From Geosiphon pyriformis (Eukaryota > Glomeromycota > Glomeromycetes > Archaeosporales > Geosiphonaceae), in NCBI GenBank assembly GCA_016748015.1, contig JAAOMT010000607.1, positions 282,017 through 346,016 of the forward strand: a stretch of 64,000 nt of DNA, in the 5' to 3' direction. Under the pieces are notes generated by a model that saw only the letters and a list, made by a program, of their open reading frames with translations, had not been told where the DNA came from and did no database searches. Position 1 is the stretch's first letter, and each line of letters opens with the position of its first letter. Of the stretch, positions 32,268 through 43,616 are shown piece after piece. The position numbers and the translations under genes were made by a program.

Positions 32268-33220
32268 TCAGTAGATAGTTTGCAATATGATGTCCACATA
32301 TTTGCAAAGCTGTGAAAAATCTGGAATGGGGTTTGGTGGTTGGTCCTCAATTTCGGTGGTCAAATATCCAATGATAGTTTCTTTTGGTATCTTAACAATA
32401 TTTCTCATGTGGTTATAGATGGAAATTTTAATGTGTTTTGGGCTTTTGGCTATTATGTAAAGATTGGTGAGCCTAATTTCTTCTGATTTGCAAATGATTG
32501 GTTTTGCTTCAAAAATCTGTGCCTGATTTTTTACTTTTCTTTTTAATGCTAACATATACTTGTTATATGGTGAGATGAAAATTAATTAATGGATGGAGAT
32601 AATTTTTCCCTTGTCAACAACTTCTTCCTCTGCCATATTAACTAGTATATCTATTCTATTCATGGATCCAAATCCACTTATTCCTCTTGTTGTGATCTCT
32701 AATTCTTCCCTATTTCTTACTGAAATTAATTGAGCTACTTTAACCAGAGGTAAGAATATTACCTGTGCTATTTTTTTGTTTGGCTCTATGATATAGGCCT
32801 TTTCTAAGTCATTTTGTAGCATTGCAATGATATTTTCTACATATTCTGCATTAATTATTCCTCCTTTGATGTTGATTTTTTTTTTCACTAAACTATTTCT
32901 AGATGCTAGTTGAACTATTGTTGTTGTTGAGATTTCCAGTGCTACTTTAAGATCAATGCAGATGTGTAAATGTGGTTCCAGTTTGATGACATCCTTTTTT
33001 GGATATCTCAGATTAAACTCTGCATCAGTATCATGTGCACATTCTGGCATGATACCTTTATCATTATTGCTAAACCATTTTAGTTCTTGCTCCTTAGTAA
33101 GATTAGAGAGTGCAATAAATGTTTTGGAGTTTGAATTGGAGTCCAAATTGTTGTTATTTTTATTGCCATTTTGAGCAGAGCTGGAACTGGTGTTTTTGTC
33201 ATTATTGTTGTTAAAGTTTG
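32268..33220 (-). pseudogene. Element D dUTPase and linker
   Basis: Open from 33146 to 32586 (186 residues). Motif I reads Ala-Glu-Phe-Asn-Leu (Gly to Glu, Asp to Asn), motif II Ser-Arg-Asn-Ser, and motif III Ile-Ile-Asn-Ala-Glu-Tyr (catalytic Asp to Asn). Motif IV is good; motif V is Gly-Phe-Gly-Ser-Met-Asn. All these losses are G-to-A type. The linker 32268-32555 leads to RT. Confidence 0.84.
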
Positions 33221-33975
33221 AATTGGGATTGAAATTTGATTCTGATTTTGATGTGCAGCTGCTGATTGGTTTTTTTTCTTAAGAGATTGTGTAGATTATA
33301 CATAGTGGTGAATTGTAGATAAGATTACAATTATTATAATATTTAAAATCACTGGAAATTAGACAATGTTAGCATAGTCTAATGTTCAATTCTTTTAGCT
33401 GTTGTTCTTGCTTTTTTTTAGTTGGTGCCAAGCATTGATAATGCTTGTGAAATTCTTTGGGATTGTCTTCAACATTGTCAAAAATGTCAAACATTGAGAC
33501 ATATTCAGGTTCTGGAAGGGTTAATAGATTGTTTTTAATTTTTAGCAACTCATTGGTTGTAGCACCTTCTGCTTTTGTGCTCACTATTCTCCAGATTTCA
33601 TGTTTATTGTGGAGATATCTTTCCAAACATTACAACACTCTTTTTCACACATCATAAATTGGAGTACCTTTGTGTACCCAGTTGTTAATTAAAATTGTGT
33701 ACTGGCATGTTTCATCACACGTTTTTTTTCTTTCTGGAATGTTATTCCACATTTCTTCATCAAACAAAATAGTCCCACATGTAAGACAAAATTCATTATT
33801 CCATTTTTTTTGTTTTTTGGTTGGCTAAACTTTTCTATCACACATGGGTGGCAATAAAATTTTGTTGTCATCAAGTATTTTTTATCATCACCATAGCATG
33901 CGCCTATTAATGACAATTTTTTGTCACAATTAACACATATGAGCTTTGGTTAGTGGTAAGTAGATTGTTGTGGTA
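33221..33975 (-). pseudogene. Element D cysteine modules
   Basis: Module 1 (about 33955-33690) has Cys-x2-Cys-x24-Cys-x2-Cys as in A and B; a single-base deletion in an A-run then shifts the frame before the third pair. The acidic linker 33626-33369 has the Trp-Arg-Ile-Val-Ser-Thr-Lys block. Module 2 (about 33345-33300) has lost its middle Cys residues (Ser, Tyr). Confidence 0.68.
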
Positions 33976-34774
33976 TAGTATAGATATAAGAGTTATAAGT
34001 GGTAATACTAGTGGGTATGATTTCTTCTTCCTTCTTTTTTCTTTTTCTCTTATTGTTATCTTTTTCTTACTTCCAAGCTAATATTAGTTTGTCCTGATCA
34101 TTGTCAGTTCCTCAGACTTGGTCAGAATTCTAGATAAGTTCTTTTTTTTGTTTTTTTTTTCCATTGTTGTCTCAAAAGAGTATTGGTGGTAGCTTATTGT
34201 GGTTCTTATTGGCCCATGAAACTTGGTAAGTTTTCCAGATAGATTTCTCTTCTTCTTTCTTAAATTTGATTAGTGAAGCAGTTGGTGTGGTACTAGGTTT
34301 GAAATAATCACACATCACTGGTACATATGTGTATTGTCCATTCTGACTGAGTTACAACTCCTAAGTAGTCCAGTCAAGCATTGCATTCATTTTGAACAGC
34401 CAATCATTACCAACAAGTATTTGGTATTGGGTGGCTTCCATAACTAATACCTTGATAGGTACAATAATACTATTGACTTCAATGAGTAAGTTATCTATTT
34501 CACCAATTGGAGTCTTGATGGTCCTATCAGCTGTAATTATTCTTGTACTGACAGCTTGATTAATTTGGTGACCTAATTGGTCTATGAATTGTCTTGTAAT
34601 AATACTGCCAGCTGATCTATTATTGTGGATCAGTTTGATAAAGTGGCCATCAACTTTGGCATTTATGTATATTGCAGTGATAAGTTTGGTGTTAAGTATG
34701 GCTTCACTAAAAAGAAGTGTTGTGGATTCTTCAAGTTCGAAAAGAAAGATAGCTGCAAGAGATTTGTCTTCCAT
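33976..34774 (-). pseudogene. Element D protease and linker
   Basis: Open for 137 residues (34774-34361). The active site at residues 51-53 reads Asn-Asn-Arg instead of Asp-Ser-Gly, so it cannot be an active aspartic protease. The surrounding Ser-Ala-Gly-Ser-Ile-Ile and Thr-Pro-Ile-Gly-Glu-Ile-Asp are unchanged. Confidence 0.84.
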
Positions 34775-34789
34775 AATGGTTGCTGGTAG

Positions 34790-37041
34790 AATGTTACTGG
34801 TAAGTGGCTTTTGGTTGGTTTCTATGTTACTGGATGAGGCATCTTCTGGAGTAATCAGAAGACTTAAATAGTTCTGGGAACTTGGGTTTTGGGTATATCT
34901 GGTTCTTGAACTTCACTGGCATGATTTTGATGGCTGGTTTGATGAGCTAAGAATCAGTTGGTAAACAACTATTACCGATCTCCAGTTTTGAGTGATCCTA
35001 GATCAGGAATTTTCTGATGTCATCTGAGCTGAGTTTGGAGATGGTACTGAAATTTGTTGGAATTGATAGATTACTTAGGACTGCGGTTGATAGATAGGTT
35101 GTGGTGGTTGATAGATTATGAGTGTTGGGATTTAATAAGCTGGAAGTGAATAGATTTGTTGTGTCATTGGTGTTTGATACATTGGCTAAGTCACTGGAAT
35201 GTAATGTGATTGATGTTAGTAATGTTCCTGTGATTAATTACTGACATAATTCTGAGTTTGGAGTTAGCAATCAGAGTTTCAATACTGATTTCTCAATTAT
35301 TAGTCACTTATTCTTTTATAACATTCGAATTACAGATGTCTTTGTTTACCACAATAGTGGCAAGTATGCGTTTTCTGTTGTCATGGTTGATTGATTAACA
35401 ATAATAGATGTGGTTAATTTTGGATGCAATTAGAGTTTTCTTGATTATTGCATTATTGAGAAGGTTGATAAATTGTTTGATTGTTGTTAGCTAAGTATTC
35501 TCTAATTTCTAATTGATTAATTTACTGAATAGCTTCAATTTGGAATCCAAGTCAGATAATCTGTTCATTACTAGATTTACTGCTTAAGCATAGTTGATTT
35601 CTAATTCAGCTGCTTCAAAATCTCTCATGTTTGTAACTGTGGCTTAAAAATCTGCTAAATGCATTAAATGTATGTATTGGAGGATACTACTGTGCAAGCC
35701 TCTAATAAATTGGTTCAAGATTTGTGGTGCTGTAAAATAGTCAGCTTGAATTGCCTGAATTTGGCACAGATTTTTGTGGAAACATTCCAAGTAAGTAGTG
35801 ACTGCTTTAGTTTCTCCTTGTTTAATAGTAGTAAAAGTATTTGCTAAGTGGTTAATACTATTATTATTACTGAAATATCTTAGAAATTCCAACTTAAATG
35901 CATCAAAAGTTTGGGATTTCTGGGCCAAACTTTAATACCACAAGTCAGTAGTATCCTGAAGAAAATAGGGAATGGTTTGGAGAGCTCTCGCATTATTCTA
36001 TCCATTGGCCATAATGGCCTTTTCAATGTTATTAAATCATATTTGGGTATTATCTTCTTTACCAGTGAACTTTTCGAGTTTTGCTATTGAGATGTAGGCC
36101 ATTGGATCCAAGTTTTGTTGTTGTTGTTAAGGTGGTAACTGGTTTTAAGATTGTGGTAGTGGCTGTTGTGATGCAGTAATTGGTGGTGGATTGATAATGA
36201 TTACTGAAGGTAAGTGTTGTTGATTATTAATGTCGGAGTTTAGATCATTCTGATTTTGCTGATTAATATTATCAGAGTTTGGATCATTCTAATTTTGCTG
36301 AGTTTGAACAATTAGATTTTGTGTTTCTGAATTTTCTGGGATTGGGTTTTGATAGTTGAATTCCTGATTCTCATTTTTTTCTTTCTCTGATTCCATTACT
36401 TTTCAAGAACTCGAAGTTCTGAAATCTGGTGAAGGTGACAGCAATCAAAATTCTAATGGCATGGGCAATTACAAATTAAATTCCTCAAAATATTCACCAT
36501 AAGTTCCTAATAATTCTGCTTTCTTTTGTTTACTTTGAAATGGAAGTCATCTGAATGTTAATGTCATGTTTGATGTGGATGCATTTGTTGATGTAATATT
36601 GATTGTGCTTCCAGATGTATAGTAATATGATGGATTGGTTGGAAATTCTACTCTTGTTTTCTTCCAAATAGGTGGTTGTATTCTTTGTAGTATTACTGCT
36701 GGTGTTTGTAGTTTTCTTTTGTCATTGTTTGCATAGGTAATTGGATATCTTTGTTGAGTGTAATGTTTGATTTTTTTATTGATTTTAGTAAGAATTGCTG
36801 TGAAATTATAATTAGCTGATAGGCTGATATTTTAGATTAATTTGTTGTAAAAATTTCTTCTTGCTGAGTTAGTTTCTATTGGTACTTCTAACAAATATAA
36901 GATTCTTTTGTTGATGTAGAAATTGAAAGTTAATTCTGCTAATAGATGATTGTTGGTTAATCTCAAGTATTGACAGTAGTGTTGAAATAAAAATTTCGCA
37001 AATTCTAAATGGTTTGTCTCTATTCTTTCTAGTTCTGCCAT
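34790..37041 (-). pseudogene. Element D gag
   Basis: Start ATG at 37041, the only gag ATG in the window, 63 bp downstream of the LTR. The N-terminus is open to 36832. A Gln/Asn/Pro-rich region lies at 36450-36120. The core block at 35928-35644 has Phe-Leu-Arg-Tyr-Phe-Ser-Asn-Asn-Asn. The CCHC knuckle is at 35362-35331 with one TAA inside. A Gln/Tyr-rich tail leads to the protease. A frame change lies between core and protease. Confidence 0.85.
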
Positions 37042-37084
37042 CTTTGAATGGTTGTTGTTGGTGCTGGTTCTCTGTAGGATTATG

Positions 37085-37103
37085 CCTTACAGGGAGCACC
37101 AAA
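37085..37103 (-). other. Primer binding site of element D (reference copy)
   Basis: On the minus strand TT then TGGTGCTCCCTGTAAGG. The 17 nt are complementary to a tRNA ending CCTTAC-AGGGAGC-A-CCA, in which T-stem, acceptor strand, discriminator and CCA fall in the right places. The tRNA identity is not determined. Confidence 0.82.
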
Positions 37104-37863
37104 TGTTATAAATGATTATTTGTGGTCTTAAATCAAATAACAAATCTGTAACTTGGTGCTTAATAGCTATTTATGGTAATGATGATCTGAAGATTTTGGT
37201 TGAGTTTTTTGTATAATGAACAAAGATTCAATAGCATTTTAGTAGTTTCCTGGAATCACAATTCCATCAAATTTCTTTTTTAGTGTGGTGACCAGTAATC
37301 TGACAGAGATGTTCTTCTGGTAAGCTATCCTTAAATTCTCAAGTCTATACCCTTCTTTTGGGGTCTTTTACTAGGCTATTCTTGATGTCAATAATTCAGT
37401 GCTTGATCCTCAATTAATTAGTAAACAACAATAAAATCAAAGAAAAGAAAAGAAATAAAATAAAATAAAATAAAAAAAATAAAAAAAATAAGCCAATACA
37501 ATTGCAGATTAGTATCCCATTAATAGCCATAATTAAAAGCTATTGTTCTAGTGTGGTTAAGTATCAATTACTATCAACATAAAGTGTTGATAGTGGAGAG
37601 TGAATTTGAAATAGTGAATAATTATTTATTGATTTGGAAAGTTGCTTAGATTAAATCTAAACAGAAAGGTCTGTTTTTTCTATTTCTAACACTACCACTA
37701 TATATATATAATTAAGATTCCTCAATTTCTCAATTTTTTACACTAGGAATTTTGGAATTCTGCAATTTCTCTGAGAAAAATTCTGGAATTTTACATTTTA
37801 CTACATCTATTTCTGATTGGCTAATTTATATGTTAATATATTTCTTATATTCTATGAGTAACA
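37104..37863 (-). repeat. 5' LTR of element D (type II)
   Basis: 760 bp, bounded by TGTTATAAAT on the left and GAGTAACA on the right in plus-strand reading. GGAATTC-type repeats at 37740-37800 are fewer than in the 3' LTR. TATA at about 37698-37712. Hairpin at 37570-37594. Confidence 0.92.
37570..37594 (-). other. LTR hairpin, element D 5' copy
   Basis: ACTATCAACA and TGTTGATAGT, loop TAAAG in plus-strand reading (CTTTA in the transcript). Perfect stem. Confidence 0.8.
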
Positions 37864-38795
37864 CTGTCATCTATGAGAGCTTAAGTAGTATCACAAAAAC
37901 CATTAAATATGTATCTAGTATTATTACAAACTATATTACTAAGAAGGTTTTGGTTATTCAAAACAACAAGAAAAGTAGAACAATAAATTATGCCTCACTT
38001 GTAAAAAGACACTATTCAATAAAGAAATGTGAAACAACATTCCTGGTTAAGGAGGAATATATAATGTATTATGTCAATATATAATTCTTATTAGTGATTA
38101 AATAAGCCAAAAAACATCTTTTAATGCCACATAGAACCAAGTACTTTTATGCTTGGATGGTTATCAATATAATAAAAACCAAATCTGGCAAATAATAAGT
38201 ACCAAAATCAAAAATACTTTGCCCAGTAAAATATTAGCAATCAAGAACAACCCACTAGAACTGGTTAAGACTATTTTTATTCCCAATCCAGATGTATTTT
38301 TTGATATCCTAAGCAATCCAAAACAATTTCACAAATACTATTAAGACCTAGTACTCACTAAAAAAAAGCAAAAGCAGTGTTTAGAACAGTTAAATACAAG
38401 ACTGTAAAAACATTACTTAGTTTTTAGTAACTTCAAATATTGTGATGATTATGACTTTATTTACAATTTACTATCACACATAATCTATTCAATCTCCAAG
38501 GAAAAAAAACCAATTAGTGAGTGTATATTAGAATCAGAATCGAAATTCAATTACAATTCAAACTCTAACAATAATAACAACAATGGTTCCAACTCCATTT
38601 ACTATAACAACAATAATGACAATTCAAACTTCAATTATAATTCCAAACAATATATTATACTCCCAGATCTGTCAATAGAGCAAAAACTAAAATGGTTTAG
38701 TAATAATAAAAAAAGTATTATGCCAAAATGCATGCATAATACTAATATAAAGTTTAATCTTAGATATTTGAAAAAAATGGCCATTAAATTGAAAT
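37864..38795 (+). pseudogene. Element E cysteine modules and start of dUTPase
   Basis: Continues from 20300 after element D. The third Cys pair (Cys-Leu-Thr-Cys) is kept at about 38000, and the fourth is Tyr-x3-Cys. An acidic linker block with Trp-Gln-Ile-Ile-Ser-Thr-Lys is open at 38153-38344. Module 2 is almost erased. A Ser/Asn-rich spacer and dUTPase motif I, decayed to Asn-Ile-Lys-Phe-Asn-Leu, follow before LINE F. The end AATTGAAAT (38787-38795) is the left target duplication of LINE F. Confidence 0.75.
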
Positions 38796-38822
38796 TTTTT
38801 TTTTTATTTAATTTTATGAGTG
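38796..38822 (-). other. 3' tail of LINE F
   Basis: T-run then ATTTAATTTTATGAG on the plus strand: poly(A) of the element, preceded by an A/T-rich end. Confidence 0.85.
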
Positions 38823-38928
38823 AGGTCCAAATGTGACCTAGTGCTATACATTATATAAATAATCTAAACTAGGGACAAATTATGCACTTTCTATACATAA
38901 CCAGCCACTTGAGCCAGTTAGGACAACA

Positions 38929-41900
38929 CTATGCACCTATATGTACAGAAACCACATCCCCAATGCCCGAAAAAAATAAACAAAGCTTATGAAACCCAAA
39001 ACTAACCCCAAAAGCTTCAGCCACACCCAACAACCTAATCACACCAGCCAAGAACACCACAGACAAACCAGAAATTGACATAAGAATAAACCCATCATGT
39101 AGAATCAAACCACACCTCTCCATAAATGCCTAGTGTTTGGCATGGACCAACCAAATATCATCCTGAAACACAAGACAAAACTTACACACAAAGCTCATAA
39201 TTTTTTTAGTACCTTTCTTAGAATCTTTAAAAACTGAGACAGACTCATGAAACCAGTCATCAAAAACAAAGCTCTTACACAAAACAACACCAATTTCAAC
39301 CTCAGAAACACAAGAAGCCAACATTTGCAAGACACATGAAGAAGAGCAAGATAAACCAAAAAGAGCCTTCCAAGTTAAAGCATGAGCATCCAACAAACAA
39401 GCATGGCCAGTGGCATTATGAGGACATAAAAAGATGTAATCCAAGATTTCAACATCACCACAGAACAGACAGACCACACTGGAGTATCTCCTATCATATA
39501 AGTGCTTGTGCACAGCAACAGGAAGCCAATAATGAAAAGCCTTCATAAAGTAAGTATGACAGCTTGCCATGCACATGCTGGTGAAACTGGAGACCAAGTG
39601 AGAATCAGTATGCCACACCAAAGAAGACTTAAACCAATTAATATTAGCACACAAACTATCAGCCACAATGCGAGAACCAACTCCAACCTTCCAACGAGCT
39701 TGATTAACTGATCAGAAAACATCACAAACAAAGTGTCTAGAATTACCAAAAACTGCTGTACCATTAGCACACAGAAAATGTTCACTGACTAAATGAGGCA
39801 GACGCCAAGCAGATAGAACAGCGTTTTTGGCAAATGCATTAGCATGCTTATTGCTTGAGACACCTGAATGATCTTTTATCTTAACCCAATTCACATCTAA
39901 ATTTTTTCGACGAATGATGGTAGTAATATGGCAACACTCAATCCAACAATGGTTCCTGAAATTCGGATAAATAAACAAAAATTCTGACTCATATGCATCC
40001 AAAGTGGCTTGGCTATCTAAAAACAAGTCAATTGAATGAGAAGAAGGGACACACTTAAGGGCCAAAGCTATGGCTTGCAGCTCCGTCATAATAGAAAAAA
40101 CCAAACCAGACACCCCAACACCCAAATCCAAGTTAATGTCTTCAAAAAAAATGGCAGCACCTGCTTTCATGTCAATAGTGCCTAGACCAGACAGAGACCC
40201 ATCCGTATACACAGAAAGGCAGGTAGCATCAATGGTCAGCAGAGTGTTACAAACTACACCAAAATTACAAGAAAAACGAACATCTGACACAGCATAACCA
40301 TCCATCAAAAAAAAACTCAAGGAGAGGGGAACAACATCACCAAGAAAGTGAATGAAAAGATCAAATCAGAAAGGGATTAGGCCACAAGGGTCCAGCCTCT
40401 TCCAATGCTTGAAGGTTCCCCAGCTGAAAACATTACTATCTCAGCCATGAAGCTGCTCCACAAAAGTAATTCCATAATGCCTGAGCAAAGAGACACACTT
40501 GAAAAAACAGGGTTCACCAAGAACCAAAGACATAGGAGTACCATACCGATGGCGAAAAGCACAAGCCAGAGAGCCATCCAAAGACAAATCACACCCAAAA
40601 AAAATACGAACCACACCAGCCAAAAAATTGTTTGAGAGATTGACACTAATACAAGAAGGAAATAGCAAAGGATGATGCAGGCACCAGCTGAGAACTTGAA
40701 GATTATAAGACCTATGAGAAAAAAAGTGACCCAAAATACTAGCAGAATTCACAAAAGTAACAGTGGATACCAATTTACTCTCAGCCTGAATCTGCTCAAA
40801 AGTCTTTAGACTGTATAATAAGGGGTGGTGCAGTGCATCATTGGGGAAATCACGGAACAACCCAGACTTAGATTTCAAGATCTTGCATACCAAAGCATCC
40901 CATTTGTTACAAACACCCACAGAAATGAAACTGAACTGAGTCTTATAGCTGATGATAGGAAACAAAACTGCAAACACCAAATATGCACATTGTTTATCAG
41001 AAACTGCTTTTCTCAAAACCAGATTTACAAAAAACTGCACATCCGTCTAGGCTTTAGCTAAACTGGGCTTCAAAAGACCCTCGGAAGATAAAAAAATGCC
41101 TAAATAACGATGAGATTCCCCTTTCTTGGCAATAGAGATAGGCACACCACTGATAGTTAAATAAGGGTCTGACACCCGGCAATTGATGAGGATGGCCACT
41201 GTTTTGTCATTATTTACAGAAATATTGTTAAACTTAAAAAACTTACTAGCAACATCAAGGATGTGTTGTGTAGTAGCCTGGCTGCTACCAACCCAAATAG
41301 TATCATCAACAAAAGTGCTGGCAGCAAGAAATGAAGACAGCCCAGCTTGAGGATCTGCCTGGCCAGTTTTGGATATAAAATAAGAATTCAACCTGTAGTT
41401 ATACACACTATTCTGTCTTTTGACTTCACACAAGAGTGAATCGTAGAATATACACCAGAGAAGAGGAGAGAAAACTTCCCCTTGGTCCAGCCCATCATAA
41501 ACACAATACCCATCAGTTAAGCTGAAGTCAGTCATCACTCTGTTAATGTGACTATTGTGAATGCTACCAAAAAATCTAATAAACTTATCACACATCTTAA
41601 TTCTGACCAGACTCCTCCTAAGATGTTCCCAACCAACTAAGTCATAAGCCTTATACATGTTCTGTAAAACCAGCTAGAGTTCTTGGTTTTTTTCTAGAGC
41701 ATCTTCAATTACTGAACCTACAGCAAAAATGGGAGACTGCATTGTTGTACCTTTTAAAACTGAAAAATTGTCCCTGCAAAGAACATCAAAAGTGCTGCAA
41801 GCCGAAGAAATTCTATCTAAGAGGATCTTGGAAAGAATCTTGCAGGCCGTTTCAATTAGAGCAATAGGACAAGTGTTCATGAGAACTCCCTCCTATTCAT

Positions 41901-43616
41901 ATGGTTTAGGAATCATAGAAATCCAAGCTTCTCTCCAAGGTCCAGAAATTGACTCACTAACTAAACATAGGTTCAAAAGCACCAGAAGCATATTCAAAAC
42001 TGATTTGTCACAACACTTCCACAATTCGTTAGAGATACCAGAAAGACCAGCCGTCTTTTTATCAAGAAAATTTTTGACGACTGCTGACATCTCATCAAAA
42101 CTAATCGAACACATGATACTAGAGAAAACACTATCAAAAACATGCTCCAGAGGCCGATATTGGTGAACCCAATCTCCGGAGATGTCAGAAACCACCCTAT
42201 GCTTCCTGGTCCACTCCTCTATGATTTTATCCACCTTTGACTTAACAGAGTTAGGCTCCAAAACCAACTTATCTCCCACAATCAAATGATTTAAGACTAC
42301 CTTGCGAAAGGGATGCTTCAAAACACTCTTAATGGTGTGATCTTTGTCTAGTTCAAAACTCTCCATCCTCTTACTAATAGCCTGCTTGATCAAAGATTCT
42401 TCAGTGTGTTTGGATTCCAACAACTTAGAAGCACAGTACAACTTCCTTGCTTTGGCCAGCACAGAACAAATGAGACTAAAACCAGAACCTGAAAGAAACA
42501 GAGATCTCACCACCAATGCACCAGAGGAATCAATCTTATCCTATGTTTTCAATAATGAAGCAAAATCCCCACCAGAAACTAAGTAAGAATTCCTAACCAG
42601 CTTAGACACCAGCAGCTCCAGTTTATAAAACCTAGACAAAATCTTATTAAAAACACTATCAAAACTCTTGAACCATTTTTTTTGAAAGTTCCATCCACTG
42701 AAAGAACCATAATTTTCTGAACAATGTTCCATATCTCATCCATATCTGAAAATTTCTTAGCTATAACAAAAGCATCTAAAAACATAGAAGCATTATTGGC
42801 TGTGATATTCTTGAACTCCAACTATTTCACCTCACTGGCATATTTGATGTCAAATTTCCAATGATTTCTGTTGGCCTGTTTGTGCAATGAAGATAGTTGC
42901 ACATCCAATAACCCACTTATACCCACAGACACAGAAACAGCCTTATGATCAGTATCAAAAAAGTCATCAACACCAGCCACACTGCGATCCACAACCACGT
43001 TAATCAAATTAGAGGAGACAAAAACATAGTTAATTGTTTTGGCAACACCACAAGAATTGCACCAAGTTAGAGATTTCACAAACAAACTCCCGCCTAAAGA
43101 GTTGACCAAACCCAAATCAAAACACTTATTGAAACTGGCACATTTGTGAGAACCGTCCTCATTGAAATCACCATCAAGAATAACAAAAGAAAATTCATTC
43201 ATTGCTTTAGCAATGAAAGAGTTGATATTACCAGCCTGAGAGAAACAAACCACCGAAGAAGCACCAGCATACAGTCTTAGAATTGACACAGAAAGTTTGT
43301 TCTTAAAAAGCAGCCTCACCGACAAGAGCCAACCAGGCACCTCCAAAATCTTGCACACATGTCTCATCAACAAAGAGTTCAAAATAATAGCAACACCAGA
43401 TCCCATGTGACCAGAATCCAGACCAGAAGTAAAAATGCAAATGCCATCAAACTTATCAGTGATCCAAGAGCAAATTTTCCCCTTCAACTTTGTTTCAGTA
43501 ACAATGGAAACCAGATTGTTCATATTCTTATGCCAACAAACAATGTCTGCCTGCTTTGCACAATTGTTCATACCTCTAATATTGCACGTAACAATATTCC
43601 ATACTAAATGAGTCAT
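38929..43616 (-). pseudogene. LINE F ORF2: endonuclease, reverse transcriptase, RNase H
   Basis: ATG at 43616 overlaps the ORF1 stop as ATGA. Endonuclease (43616-42850): Asn of Cys-Asn-Ile-Arg-Gly, Glu of Thr-Glu-Thr-Lys, Asp-Gly-Asp-Phe-Asn and the terminal Asp-Thr-Asp-His are present. RT (about 42200-41050): Phe-Val-Asp-Asp intact at about 41302-41313. RNase H (40230-39800): Tyr-Thr-Asp-Gly-Ser, Thr-Glu-Leu-Gln-Ala and Leu-Asp-Ser-Gln are kept; the last Asp is Asn. Finger Cys-x2-Cys ... His near 39470. Defects: nine stop codons, all at Trp, Gln or Arg positions, and one frameshift in a T8 run near 42680. Restriction to element insertion is the known role of such proteins. Confidence 0.9.

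Larger units (their letters stand above)
20301..37863 (-). mobile_element. Element D: complete-structure Ty3/gypsy element on the minus strand
   Basis: LTRs at 20301-20382 plus 27941-28726 (3' LTR, split by element C) and 37104-37863 (5' LTR). The target duplication CTGT lies at 20297-20300 and 37864-37867. The internal region 28727-37103 (8.4 kb) has no other insertion and shows, on the minus strand, primer site, gag, protease, cysteine modules, dUTPase, RT, RNase H, integrase, third ORF and polypurine tract. LTR type II. The gag start codon ATG (37041-37039) and the primer site are the cleanest in the window. Confidence 0.93.

Noticed and set aside
38796-38806. T-run as a transcription terminator
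   Set aside because: It is the complement of LINE F's A-tail, next to its target duplication.
39336-39711. Plus-strand open stretches opposite LINE F (also 40070-40297, 43701-43994, 44189-44548, 45084-45443)
   Set aside because: They are shadows of the minus-strand LINE ORFs with low-complexity content and no family resemblance.
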